A stretch of 64,000 nt of DNA from Ga0077527 sp038316355. Lineage in GTDB: Bacteria > Pseudomonadota > Gammaproteobacteria > Burkholderiales > SG8-41. The notes under the pieces are model-generated. The model was given only the letters and a program-made list of their open reading frames with translations, was not told the DNA's origin and made no database searches. This document shows positions 36,957 through 45,391 of the stretch, piece after piece. Each line of letters starts with the position of its first letter. Position 1 is the first letter of the stretch. The stretch lies in assembly GCA_038316355.1 (NCBI GenBank), contig JBBQAO010000003.1:1-64000 (forward strand), in the 5' to 3' direction. Both the position numbers and the translations under genes were made by a program.

Positions 36957-37034
36957 GGGCTGGAATGTTACGCGGCGCGGACAAGTGCCGTCAAACCGGA
37001 GCCGTTTTCCTGATACAAATCTTCCCGACTCAAA

Positions 37035-37733
37035 TCAGGATTCCAGTTTGAACACCACCGGCACCCGCACCCAGGCCTCGATGTTTTGCGAGGCGCGCCG
37101 CGCCGGCACAAACCGCCAGCCCTTGACCGCCTCCTGCGCCGCGCCATCCAGCGACTTTGAACCGCTGGACTGATCGAGTTCAACACGCAGTGGCGCACCA
37201 TCGGGACTGACCAGCACTTTCAGCATCACCGTGCCCTGATCGCCGTTGCGGCGCGCCATCACCGGATACGCCGGGGCGGGATTGCGCAGGTACGCCGCAT
37301 TGAACAGCGGCGGAGTAACCGGCGCTTCGACAGGAGCCGATGCTGCCCTGGATTCGACGGCGACACGCGGCACTTCAGCAGCGACAGTAACCGCCGGCGC
37401 AGCTTCAGTTGCAGCTGGCACCGCCAACACGGTACGCGGCAAGGGAGTTTCGATTTTTTGTGTTTCGACGCGACGCTGCGGGTTCGGAGCAGCGGCCGGT
37501 GTAACGGGTGCTGATTCGGCCACCACAACCTGCGGCGCAGCAGCCACCAGCACCACATCGAGCACCGGCAGAGGCGCTTCCGTCATCTGACGTTTCCAGC
37601 CCGGCAGCCAGACGAACAGCAGCACATGCACCAGGATGCTGGCCAGCAGGCAACCCGCCAGCAAACGCAGTGGCGTATGGAAATAATTGTTGTCGTTGTG
37701 TGTTACGTTTGTCATGGGCATTGCGCTGCTCAT
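37035..37733 (-). CDS. TonB-like energy transducer
   Basis: A 232-residue TonB: N-terminal signal anchor (LLAGCLLASILVHVLLFVWL), a Pro/Ala/Val-rich periplasmic spacer and the C-terminal domain with NPAPAYPVMARRNGDQGTVM and AAQEAVKGWRFVPARR. No exbB/exbD pair is adjacent, so it must use an unlinked motor. It lies directly downstream of the receptor it presumably energises. Three in-frame ATG codons (37733, 37721, 37715) leave the exact start open. Confidence 0.88.
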   Translation of the reverse strand: MSSAMPMTNVTHNDNNYFHTPLRLLAGCLLASILVHVLLFVWLPGWKRQMTEAPLPVLDVVLVAAAPQVVVAESAPVTPAAAPNPQRRVETQKIETPLPRTVLAVPAATEAAPAVTVAAEVPRVAVESRAASAPVEAPVTPPLFNAAYLRNPAPAYPVMARRNGDQGTVMLKVLVSPDGAPLRVELDQSSGSKSLDGAAQEAVKGWRFVPARRASQNIEAWVRVPVVFKLES

Positions 37734-37842
37734 CGCTCGCTGCCTGTTGCCGCTGGAAGCGCCATGGCAAATACATTATCCGGCAAATCGCGGTGCCGTC
37801 ACAAACAGCCGCGAGTTTACCGCGGCCGTTTGCATCGCCTCG

Positions 37843-39945
37843 TCAGAACTGACCGCGAATACCGACCTGCCCGCTACGCCGACCCTGCGGCGCAATATCC
37901 TTCAGGAAAGACACGTGGTTGCGTGCCTCCTCGTTGAGCAGGTTCACTCCGCGCAGGAAGGCTTCCATGCGCACACCGCCGCTGACCGGAAGCCGGTAGG
38001 TGACTGCGGCATTGAGCATGGTGTAACCGTCGGTAGGCATTTCACCGGCGGCAACACGATCCTGATCACTGTAGAAGCTTGCATCAACGCGCGCACCCAG
38101 CCGATCCTGGCGGTACTCGAGTCCGACACCATAACGCCACGGCGCGATACGCGGCAACGGCAAGCCGCTGCTGCGGTCGTCAGCGCGCACATAACTCGCA
38201 TTCACCAGCAGATCGAGGCTGCCACCACGCTCCATGACACGAAAGCGCCCTTCCCCTTCCACGCCACGAAAGCGCGCCGGCACTGCAAGGTAGGCAAACT
38301 CCGGCAGAATTTCCTCGCCGGTGTTCAGCGAAGTGCCGTCGCCGGCATCCACCGGATTCAGCTCGCCGTCGGCACCGCGGGTGTTGCCGCTGTTGAACAG
38401 CGTGATGAAATTGTTGAAGCGGTTTTCAAACACGCCGATGCTGCCCGAGTGTTTTCCGGACTTCATGCGCAGCGTGACATCCAGTGCCTTGGATTTTTCC
38501 TTCACCGCCGCGGCGTTGCCGACTTCATACACGCCTGTCGCCGCATGCGGGCCGTTGGCAAACAGTTCGTAATAGGTCGGCGCGCGTTCGGTATATGCGC
38601 CGTTGACCGCCAGCGCGAGACCCGGTGTGAAACTCCATACCGCGCCCAGCGCGCCGCTGTTACCGCTGAAGGTGCGGGTCTGCGCCGGATTGAAACGCGG
38701 ATCAACCGCGCCAAAGGGCACCGCTCCGCCACCTTCGCTGCGCACTTCTGTGCGTTCATGCCGTCCGCCGAAAGTCAGCTTCAGTTGGCCCAGCGGCAGC
38801 TCCTCGTAAAAAAAACCGGATTTGACGTTGGTGCTGGTCGACGGCACGAAGGCTTCGGCCCCCAGCGCCGAAAAATCAAAGTCGGTGAACTGCAGGCCCA
38901 GCGCCCCCTGCAGCGGACCCAGCTTGCCGTGGGTCGCCTCGAAGTGCAGGTCGTGGCCCTTGTTGCGAAAAACCGTGGCCGGCACCCCGGCATCCAGCTC
39001 AGTGTGCTCGTAATCGGTATTGCCGGCCTTGAACTTCAACGCCTTGATGACAGTGCCCAGCTCACGCACTTCACCAGCGATATCCCAGCGGCTGCTTTGC
39101 ATGTCGATGGTCACCGTCGGCTCGGCCACTGTGCCGTACTGCGTGTTGAATTCCGACCGCGAGATGCCGATGTAACCGTTGGCCCAGGTATGCGACAGGC
39201 CGAAGGCGCCGCCATCCGACTTCGCCGCGCTGTTGGGCAGCGTGCCCACGGCTTCCACTGGCTGCGGATCGGCTGCGCGCAGCCGTGCCGAACGTGCAAA
39301 ACCCTTGATGCGCAGGTCATCGGTGTCGCGGGTGTACACATCGGCATGCAGGGCCAGGCTGCCGTTACCGGCTTCGAATACCAGCCCGGTTGCTTTTTCG
39401 CGATCCGCACCGCCGTACCGTGTCTCCGCACGACCGGTCACGCCATTGATCGCTGCCTGCGGAATACGGTTGTCGATGACATTGACCACGCCGCCAACGG
39501 CGCTGCCGCCGTAAAACAGCGCTGCCGGCCCGCGCACCACCTCGGCACGTTCGACCACCAGCGGATCGATGCTGACCGCATGATCAAAACTCAGCGACGA
39601 CGCATCGAGCGTGCCGGAGCCGTTCTGCAGAATGCGGATGCGATCGCCATCAAGGCCGCGGATCACAGGGCGGCTGGCGTTGGGACCAAAGCTGGTGGAA
39701 CTGACTCCGGGCAACTCGTTCAGGGTTTCACCCAGCGTGGATTTACGTTGCAGGAACAATTGCTGTCCGCCCAGCACCGAAACCGGCGCCGCCAGTTCAA
39801 ACAGTTCACTGCCCAGCGGATTGCCGGTGACCACAACTTCCTGCAGGGTGACCGGTGGCGCATTGTTGTTGCTGACCTGCGCGTGGACGGTCGCGGCATG
39901 CACTGCCGCAGCCATCACGGCAAGCGCGTAGCTCTTGCGTTTCAT
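37843..39945 (-). CDS. TonB-dependent outer-membrane receptor, probably for metal uptake
   Basis: A 700-residue receptor: signal peptide MKRKSYALAVMAAAVHAATVHA, TonB box-like VTLQEVVVTG, plug domain (TLGETLNELPGVSSTSFGPNASRPVIRGLDGDRIRIL) and a 22-strand barrel ending in GQVGIRGQF. Size and plug resemble the ZnuD-type zinc/heme receptors. The adjacent DUF3299/ABC/Fur genes make zinc the likeliest substrate, but this is inference. ATG 39945 follows GGAGATC; the extra 12 residues upstream are not used. Confidence 0.88.
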   Translation of the reverse strand: MKRKSYALAVMAAAVHAATVHAQVSNNNAPPVTLQEVVVTGNPLGSELFELAAPVSVLGGQQLFLQRKSTLGETLNELPGVSSTSFGPNASRPVIRGLDGDRIRILQNGSGTLDASSLSFDHAVSIDPLVVERAEVVRGPAALFYGGSAVGGVVNVIDNRIPQAAINGVTGRAETRYGGADREKATGLVFEAGNGSLALHADVYTRDTDDLRIKGFARSARLRAADPQPVEAVGTLPNSAAKSDGGAFGLSHTWANGYIGISRSEFNTQYGTVAEPTVTIDMQSSRWDIAGEVRELGTVIKALKFKAGNTDYEHTELDAGVPATVFRNKGHDLHFEATHGKLGPLQGALGLQFTDFDFSALGAEAFVPSTSTNVKSGFFYEELPLGQLKLTFGGRHERTEVRSEGGGAVPFGAVDPRFNPAQTRTFSGNSGALGAVWSFTPGLALAVNGAYTERAPTYYELFANGPHAATGVYEVGNAAAVKEKSKALDVTLRMKSGKHSGSIGVFENRFNNFITLFNSGNTRGADGELNPVDAGDGTSLNTGEEILPEFAYLAVPARFRGVEGEGRFRVMERGGSLDLLVNASYVRADDRSSGLPLPRIAPWRYGVGLEYRQDRLGARVDASFYSDQDRVAAGEMPTDGYTMLNAAVTYRLPVSGGVRMEAFLRGVNLLNEEARNHVSFLKDIAPQGRRSGQVGIRGQF

Positions 39946-40036
39946 GATGATCTCCAGATGACGTACGGCGTGCGCAAGCACAATGGATGCGCACAGCCGA
40001 AAAAGAAAAAGGAATGCCGGTCAGACCGGCGATACG

Positions 40037-40420
40037 TCAGGAGAGGACGGGAGGGCCGTGGGAATCGTACGGGACAACAGTGACCGAGCTGCGCAGCGCC
40101 AGTGTGGCAGCGACCACCAGAACATGTTCAACGGCATCAAAGGCGGCAACATGGCCGGCATGAACGCCGCCCAGCACCTGGCTGTAAACCAGATCAAAAA
40201 CACAGAAACCGGCCATGCCACCGGCAGGCGCGCTTTCATGCTGTGCTTCGTCATGCACCGCCGGCGCATTGGCATTGATCGCCACACCATGTTTATGCAG
40301 AACGCCATGCGCCAGCGCATGGGTCAATGCCCCATGTTGCGCGACGAGCAACAGCCCCGCCAGCACTGCGTGCAGCCAGCGCGTGCGCAATGCCCGTCGC
40401 AGCAATGCAGCAAGTCTCAT
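40037..40420 (-). CDS. His-rich DUF2946-like membrane/exported protein
   Basis: A 127-residue protein with a hydrophobic N-terminus (LHAVLAGLLLVAQHGALTHALAHG), many His residues (HGVLHKHG, HDEAQHES, GGVHAGHVAAF), one Cys (GFCVFDLVY) and a terminal YDSHGPPVLS similar to DUF2946 proteins. It lies directly before the receptor gene. A metal-binding role is plausible from composition and location; no enzymatic motif is visible. Confidence 0.65.
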   Translation of the reverse strand: MRLAALLRRALRTRWLHAVLAGLLLVAQHGALTHALAHGVLHKHGVAINANAPAVHDEAQHESAPAGGMAGFCVFDLVYSQVLGGVHAGHVAAFDAVEHVLVVAATLALRSSVTVVPYDSHGPPVLS

Positions 40421-40423
40421 GCT

Positions 40424-40942
40424 TTATTTGCCGATGGCAACCGCATCGGTCAGCCGGTAATACAACCCCATCGCATCATCACGCAAGACGGTGAAACGCC
40501 CGGACACGACGATCGGCTCGAAGCCGTATTTAACCGGTGTTTTGGCCTGGACTTCGACCATTTGCTCGGCGCCTCCGGGCATGCAGAACGAGCAGGTCGG
40601 CGGTAAAGCCACCAGCAGAAAACGCTTCTGCCGTTCACCCATATCCAGCGGCATCATGAAGCCCTGCAGCTTGATTTCCTGCTTGTCGAGGGTGGCGACA
40701 CTTTTGCCGAAGTCCGGGATGAAGCGGTCTTTCTGCTTCACGGTTTTAACATCGGCCAGCGTTTTCCAGGACACCACGCCCTTGAGTTCAGGCAAGGGTT
40801 TCGACAAATACGGTGACGGCGGCAGATTGGCGTCGACATCCGGCGGGCGTTTCATCAGATCCTTCGAGCCCGGATTCTGCAAACTCTGCGCGCTGGCCGA
40901 TACGGTTGTGGCCAGGAGCAGCATTACGATGAAAATTTTCAT
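40424..40942 (-). CDS. DUF3299-type exported protein
   Basis: A 172-residue protein with a signal peptide (IFIVMLLLATTVSASA) and the DUF3299 core: VSWKTLADVKTV, EIKLQGFMMPLDMGERQKRFLLVALPPTCSFCMPGGAEQMVEV. The CSFC pair is a likely metal or redox site. In pseudomonads and vibrios DUF3299 genes sit in Zur-regulated operons with a MacB-like ABC pair, as here. Its position four bases from the His-rich gene indicates one transcript. Confidence 0.78.
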   Translation of the reverse strand: MKIFIVMLLLATTVSASAQSLQNPGSKDLMKRPPDVDANLPPSPYLSKPLPELKGVVSWKTLADVKTVKQKDRFIPDFGKSVATLDKQEIKLQGFMMPLDMGERQKRFLLVALPPTCSFCMPGGAEQMVEVQAKTPVKYGFEPIVVSGRFTVLRDDAMGLYYRLTDAVAIGK

Positions 40943-41003
40943 AAAAATATCAATAAAATCAATAGGTTATGATAATTGCCTGGGTCGCAGCATCGTTCAG
41001 GCC

Positions 41004-41282
41004 TCAATGGCGGTGCTGCATGCCACAGTATTTGCCGATCGCCAATCCTTTGCAATCCTTCGCCAACTGGCCATGGCACTCCTTCTCCGACTTGCCCGAC
41101 TCAAAACATTTGACCGCCTGCAGATGCGCTTCGCCCATGGCGCGGTGGTTGGCAATGTCTTTCTGCACTTCTGGCGCACCATGCGCTTTCTTTTTGGGCT
41201 CCTGAGCCCCGGCAGGCAGGGTCGCTGCCATTACCAGTACGGCAACCATAACTGCTGCGATTCGCTGCGACTTCATCATCAT
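41004..41282 (-). CDS. Small exported Cys/His-rich protein of unknown function
   Basis: A 92-residue protein from the first of three consecutive ATG codons behind a CAGGAG ribosome binding site. It has a signal peptide (VMVAVLVMAATLPAGAQA-like) and a mature part with four Cys and a His-rich end (VKCFESGKSEKECHGQLAKDCKGLAIGKYCGMQHRH). I do not recognise the family. The pattern of paired Cys and terminal HRH suggests metal binding or two disulphides, and its place between the ABC permease and DUF3299 suggests a role in metal trafficking. Confidence 0.7.
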   Translation of the reverse strand: MMMKSQRIAAVMVAVLVMAATLPAGAQEPKKKAHGAPEVQKDIANHRAMGEAHLQAVKCFESGKSEKECHGQLAKDCKGLAIGKYCGMQHRH

Positions 41283-41311
41283 TGCGCTCCTGTAATAACA
41301 AATTAAAAAAA

Positions 41312-42526
41312 TCAACCGCGGGCCAGGGTTCCGGCAATATCCGTACGGTAAGCACGCCAAGCCGGCAACAAGGCCGCCAACACACCCACAACCAGCGCGA
41401 GCACTATCACCCACAGTTCCCCCTGCACCCAGGCCCAACCGGTGATCTCAACCTGTTGCGCGGCTTTCAGCGCCCGGCCCAGTCCTTCGGCCAGCAGATG
41501 GCCCAGCGCCAGGCCCAGCGCGGCGCCCATGGCCGCGAGCAGGAATCCCTCGCACAGCAACAGCAGCAGCAGCCGTCCCGGTCCCGCGCCCAGCGTGCGC
41601 ATGATCGCGAGATCGTAACGACGGTCATTCAGCGCGTTGTAGAGCGCAATGAACACGCTGAGGCCGGCGCTGAACATCAGCACCAGTGCGAATCCGCGCA
41701 ACACATCGACACCGACGCCGACAATCGTGAACAGGCGCGCGGTCTCGTAGGCCGGGGATGCCGCCTGCATGTCGCTGTTGTTGTTGATGTACCGCGGCAG
41801 GATGGCCGCCGCCAGCGGCGACGCATACTGGACCAGCAGCGCGGTGAATTCCTTTTCTTCGTCCGGCATCTGCTTTTCGATATCCGTGACATCCTTGATG
41901 TCGTGGTGTTCGGCATGCACCGCCCAGACACTCTGGTAATTGACGAGCACCAGGCGGTCGAGCACGGTGCCGGTGGGCTTGAGAATGCCGACGACGACAT
42001 AGGGATGCCCCTCATGGGCATCTCCGCCACGATCACCAAGTCCATGCACGCCTGAAAACGTTGCGCCGAGGCCATGGCCGGTGCGCGTGGCCACCTCGGC
42101 GCCAAGCACTGCCTCCAGCGGTTTGTCCCACAGCCGGCCGCTGGCGATGGTTGCGCCGTAATGCGCGACGTAGTCCTGCGTGGTGCCAACGATGCGAAAG
42201 CCCTGATAGCTGTCCCCCAGTGCCAGCGGAATCACTTTTTTTACGGCCCGGTGCCTGGTAATTTCCTGCGCTTGCTTCCAGGCAATATTCCCGGTCGGCA
42301 CATCGAGGTGGTAAATCGCCGAGAGGATGATCTGCAGCGGACTGCCTTTGGCACCGACCACCAGATCAATGCCGCGGGCATCGCGCTGCATGCGCTCCTC
42401 GAACTGGTCAGTCGCCAGCAGCAGCAGGATGATGCTCGCCACACCCAGCGCCAGCAGCAGCACATTGAGCAGCGTGCCGAGAGGGCGGGCGCGCAGGTAG
42501 GAAAAACTCACCGAGGCGATATTCAT
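41312..42526 (-). CDS. FtsX/MacB-type ABC transporter permease
   Basis: A 404-residue permease: an N-terminal helix (PLGTLLNVLLLALGVASIILLLLA), a large periplasmic MacB-like domain and a C-terminal FtsX domain of three helices (ALVLMFSAGLSVFIALYNALNDRRYDLAIMRTLGAGPGRL). It contains a His-rich stretch (HAEHHD). It overlaps the ATPase gene by ATGA. This pair resembles the Zur-regulated ABC genes found with DUF3299 elsewhere; it more likely powers periplasmic or lipoprotein handling than direct import. Confidence 0.85.
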   Translation of the reverse strand: MNIASVSFSYLRARPLGTLLNVLLLALGVASIILLLLATDQFEERMQRDARGIDLVVGAKGSPLQIILSAIYHLDVPTGNIAWKQAQEITRHRAVKKVIPLALGDSYQGFRIVGTTQDYVAHYGATIASGRLWDKPLEAVLGAEVATRTGHGLGATFSGVHGLGDRGGDAHEGHPYVVVGILKPTGTVLDRLVLVNYQSVWAVHAEHHDIKDVTDIEKQMPDEEKEFTALLVQYASPLAAAILPRYINNNSDMQAASPAYETARLFTIVGVGVDVLRGFALVLMFSAGLSVFIALYNALNDRRYDLAIMRTLGAGPGRLLLLLLCEGFLLAAMGAALGLALGHLLAEGLGRALKAAQQVEITGWAWVQGELWVIVLALVVGVLAALLPAWRAYRTDIAGTLARG

Positions 42527-43161
42527 GCCTGCACCCCCAGCTCAAACTGATTGGCCACCCGGGTCTTGATGCGCTGGTCGTGGGTTGCAATCACCAGCGT
42601 GGCATTGCAGGCCCGCGCCTGGGCCTGCAGCAGTTCCAGCACCTGCATGCAGCGTGCATCATCAAGATTGGAAGTCGGCTCATCAGCGAGCAGCAGCCGT
42701 GGCCGGTTGACCACGGCGCGCGCCACTGCCACGCGCTGTGCCTGGCCGAACGACAGTTCATGCGGGTACGCATCCGGTTTGCCCGCGAGGTCCAACCCGG
42801 CAAGCACCTCTTCGGCGCGCCGGCGATCCTGCGGCATGCCGGCCAGATACTGGGCCAGCAACAGGTTATCCAAGACCTTCAGGCTGGGAATCAGGTGCAG
42901 GCGCTGCAGCACGATGCCGATATGCCGGCCGCGAAAATGATCCAGCGCCGAAGACGACAGCGCGGCGAGTTCCTGTTCGGCCACGACGACCCTGCCGGCA
43001 GTCGGCTGCAGAATGCCGGCCAGCGCATGCAGCAACGTGGTTTTTCCGCTGCCCGACGGACCAAGCACCAACCAGTGTTCGCCCTGAGCCGCCTGCCAGG
43101 CATTGATGCCCAGCGCAGTCTGTCCTGCGTAGGCATGTTGCAGGTCGTTCACTGCAAACAT
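42523..43161 (-). CDS. LolD-like ABC transporter ATP-binding protein
   Basis: A 212-residue ATPase with Walker A GPSGSGKTT, signature LSFGQAQRVAVARAVV, Walker B RLLLADEPTSNLDD and switch ATHDQR. The Q-loop and short length match the LolD/MacB class that serves FtsX-type permeases. The signature has FGQ where GGQ is usual. It directly follows the Fur-family gene and overlaps the permease. Confidence 0.9.
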   Translation of the reverse strand: MFAVNDLQHAYAGQTALGINAWQAAQGEHWLVLGPSGSGKTTLLHALAGILQPTAGRVVVAEQELAALSSSALDHFRGRHIGIVLQRLHLIPSLKVLDNLLLAQYLAGMPQDRRRAEEVLAGLDLAGKPDAYPHELSFGQAQRVAVARAVVNRPRLLLADEPTSNLDDARCMQVLELLQAQARACNATLVIATHDQRIKTRVANQFELGVQA

Positions 43162-43185
43162 GGTCGTCTCCTCATCATCGCGGCC

Positions 43186-43659
43186 TCAATGCCGTTGCCG
43201 CTGCAGCGCAGCACCGCGCTTGCGCTCATTCGTATCGACACAACCGGCGCACAGCCCCTTTACCGTGAGTTCCACCTGCTGCGAGCGGAAACCCCTGGGC
43301 AATCTGACCACGGGGCTCGCAGAAAATTCTTCCAAGCAGAGCACGGTGCTGCAGCGGTTGCATTTGAAGTGGGCGTGGTCGCCACCATGGGTGTGGCCTG
43401 CAGCATTGAAACGCCAGGTGCGGTCGTCCCCGGCGATGCGGTGCGCCAGCGCCTGCGCCGTCAGCCATTCCAGCACCCGATAAATGGTCACGCGGTCGAT
43501 GTCACGTCGACTGTCCACGCGCTGCTCCAGTTCCTGGTGGGTCAGCGCGTGCTCCGCCGCCAGCAATGCCGCCAGCACCTCGATGCGCGGCGCAGTGACA
43601 CGGGCGCCCGTGCCGCGGATCAGGGCTTCGGCCTGCTGCTGGTGGCGTCGGGTTGTCAT
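43186..43659 (-). CDS. Fur-family metalloregulator, Zur-like
   Basis: A 157-residue Fur-fold repressor: winged-helix DNA-binding domain (RVTAPRIEVLAALLAAEHALTHQELEQ ... VTIYRVLEWL) and a dimerisation domain with HTHGGDHAHFKCNRC and KGLCAGCVD, whose two CxxC pairs hold the structural zinc. As first gene of the block of ABC, DUF3299 and receptor genes it is most likely the zinc-responsive member (Zur), which is inference from neighbours. Confidence 0.85.
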   Translation of the reverse strand: MTTRRHQQQAEALIRGTGARVTAPRIEVLAALLAAEHALTHQELEQRVDSRRDIDRVTIYRVLEWLTAQALAHRIAGDDRTWRFNAAGHTHGGDHAHFKCNRCSTVLCLEEFSASPVVRLPRGFRSQQVELTVKGLCAGCVDTNERKRGAALQRQRH

Positions 43660-43703
43660 CCGCAGATTGAAACACGGATGCCGGGTTAATGCAATTGAGT
43701 TGC

Positions 43704-43739
43704 AATTGAGGCGGCGTTATAAATTGAGCCGGCGTTATA
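43704..43739. repeat. Two tandem 18-bp units in the fur-yidD divergent spacer
   Basis: AATTGAGGCGGCGTTATA (43704-43721) and AATTGAGCCGGCGTTATA (43722-43739) are consecutive and differ at one base; another AATTGAG lies at 43693. The unit contains GTTATA, a core of Fur/Zur-type boxes, so this may be a tandem operator for the regulator gene. Confidence 0.7.
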
Positions 43740-43754
43740 TACTGCCGCCACAAC

Positions 43755-43994
43755 ATGAAAACCCTGCTGATCGCGCTGATCGACGCCTACCGTTTTCTGC
43801 TGTCGCCTTTTTTCGGCACGCAGTGCCGGTTTTATCCGACCTGCTCGGTGTATGCGCGCGAGGCCATCGAAATGCATGGCGCGCTGAAGGGTACGTGGCT
43901 GACGGTCAGACGTATTGGCAAATGCCATCCCTGGCATGAGGGTGGCATCGACAACGTGCCAGCGGCAAAGCCAGTGCGGAGTGATGAGCGATGA
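43755..43994 (+). CDS. yidD: Membrane protein insertion efficiency factor YidD
   Basis: A 79-residue YidD with the conserved YRFLLSPFFGTQCRFYPTCSVYAREAIEMHG block and CHPWHEGGIDNVP. It assists YidC-dependent membrane protein insertion. Here it is separated from the usual rpmH-rnpA-yidC locus and is divergent from the Fur-family gene. Confidence 0.93.
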   Translation: MKTLLIALIDAYRFLLSPFFGTQCRFYPTCSVYAREAIEMHGALKGTWLTVRRIGKCHPWHEGGIDNVPAAKPVRSDER

Positions 43995-44073
43995 GTGGTT
44001 AACTGAAAAGCGACTGCCGGAGTTCTTCGTGAGTTTCAGCTCATCATTCGTCACTACGCATTCATCACTGCAT
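43976..44073. repeat. Palindromic TGATGA/TCATCA repeat after yidD
   Basis: GCGGAGTGATGAGCGATGAG on the left and CTCATCATTCGTCACT...CATTCATCACT on the right form a long imperfect palindrome between the convergent yidD and the rRNA methyltransferase gene. It is a third copy of the family seen at 27.5, 35.0 and 49.4 kb. Confidence 0.7.
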
Positions 44074-45240
44074 CCTGCATAACAACCCCTTCAGATACTC
44101 TCCCTCGGGAAAATTCAGCGCAACCGGATGATCCGCCGCACCATGCAGCCAGCCCTCGATACGCGCATCGACACCGGCATCCAGCGCCGCGCCGGCGACG
44201 ATTTTCTGGAACAGGTCGGGACTGACGCCGCCTGAACAGGAGTAGGTCATCAGCACGCCGCCGGGATTGAGTATGCGGAACGCCAGCAGGTTGATGTCCT
44301 TGTAGGCGCGCGAGGCCTTCTCGGCATGCGCTGCCGTCGGCGCGAATTTCGGCGGGTCGAGCACGATCAGGTCGAAATGCCGATCCGCGTCGCGGAACGC
44401 ACGCAGGGTCTTGAACACATCGGCTTCCAGCCATTCTGCGCCGTTCAGCTGATTCAGCACGGCATTGGCATTTGCTGTTTGCAGCGCCGGCCCGGAGCTG
44501 TCAATGGCAGTCACCGCAGTCGCACCACCGGCCAGTGCATTCAGCGCAAAACCGCCGGTGTAACAAAAACAATCGAGCACGGTTTTGCCGCGGGCAAGAT
44601 TGCGCAGCGCCAGACGGTTGTCACGCTGGTCGAGGTAAAAACCGGTCTTGTGTCCCTGCTCGGCATCGACACTGAAACGCAGGCCATGTTCGGTGACGAT
44701 CAGCGGGTTGCTTGCAGCCTTGCCGCGCAACAAACCACTGCGCGCTTGCAGACCTTCCAGCATGCGCACATCGGCGTCCGAACGTTCAATCACGCGTACC
44801 ACGCCGGACAAACCAGCCAGCGCATCGGCAACCGCATCACGCCAGCGTTCAGCGCCGGTGCTGAGCAACTGCACTACGACGGTATCGTGGTAACGATCGG
44901 CAACGATGCCCGGCAATCCATCGGATTCGCCGTGTACCAGCCGCAGGCCATCGGTCACCCCCGCCGGCAGCGTAGCGCGGCTCGCCGCAGCACGGGTAAT
45001 GCGTTGCGCGATGAACGCAGCGTCGATGTCATGCACGCACCAGTCCCAGACCCGCGCGCGGATCTGCGATTGCGGGCTGTACGCTGCCACCGCCAGCGCC
45101 GTGCCGTCTGCCGCACATACGGCGACAGCTTCGCCGGCCTGCGGGTCGCCTTCGATGCGCGCGATGCCGCCGGAGAATATCCACGGGTGCTTACGTTTCA
45201 ATGATTTTTCGCGGCCGGGCTTGAGTATCAGTCGATTCAT
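44065..45240 (-). CDS. rlmI: RlmI-type 23S rRNA (cytosine) methyltransferase
   Basis: A 391-residue class I SAM-dependent methyltransferase with an N-terminal PUA-like domain (LILKPGREKSLKRKHPWIFSGGI), SAM motif VLDCFCYTGGFALNALAGG and catalytic block DLIVLDPPKFAPT plus MTYSCSGGVSPDLFQ. RlmI methylates C1962 of 23S rRNA in E. coli; related enzymes share the architecture, so the exact base is by analogy. ATG 45240 is the family start. Confidence 0.87.
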   Translation of the reverse strand: MNRLILKPGREKSLKRKHPWIFSGGIARIEGDPQAGEAVAVCAADGTALAVAAYSPQSQIRARVWDWCVHDIDAAFIAQRITRAAASRATLPAGVTDGLRLVHGESDGLPGIVADRYHDTVVVQLLSTGAERWRDAVADALAGLSGVVRVIERSDADVRMLEGLQARSGLLRGKAASNPLIVTEHGLRFSVDAEQGHKTGFYLDQRDNRLALRNLARGKTVLDCFCYTGGFALNALAGGATAVTAIDSSGPALQTANANAVLNQLNGAEWLEADVFKTLRAFRDADRHFDLIVLDPPKFAPTAAHAEKASRAYKDINLLAFRILNPGGVLMTYSCSGGVSPDLFQKIVAGAALDAGVDARIEGWLHGAADHPVALNFPEGEYLKGLLCRMQ

Positions 45241-45305
45241 TGGTCTTTCTTGGAAAGCTTGACGGAACAAAAGAATATTGCGGTCAAATCGCCCTCACCC
45301 TCGGT

Positions 45306-45326
45306 CCCTCTCCCAATGGGAGAGGG
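45306..45326. repeat. CCCTCTCCC/GGGAGAGGG palindrome (xerC-rlmI spacer)
   Basis: CCCTCTCCC, AAT, GGGAGAGGG form a perfect 9-bp inverted repeat, preceded by GCCCTCACCCTCGG. It is the widespread CCCTCACCC-type intergenic palindrome of proteobacteria, similar to the pair at 47.9 kb. There is no T-tract, so it is not a simple terminator. Confidence 0.7.
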
Positions 45327-45391
45327 AGGCCTTTCTGCCCGCTGGGAGGTGCAGTAACGAGGAACGCTCGTCATTTTGTCCGGCGTTCTTT

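Noticed and set aside
37687..40083. 798-codon plus-strand ORF across the TonB-dependent receptor region
   Set aside because: It is entirely antisense to the receptor, whose signal peptide, plug and barrel motifs are unambiguous.
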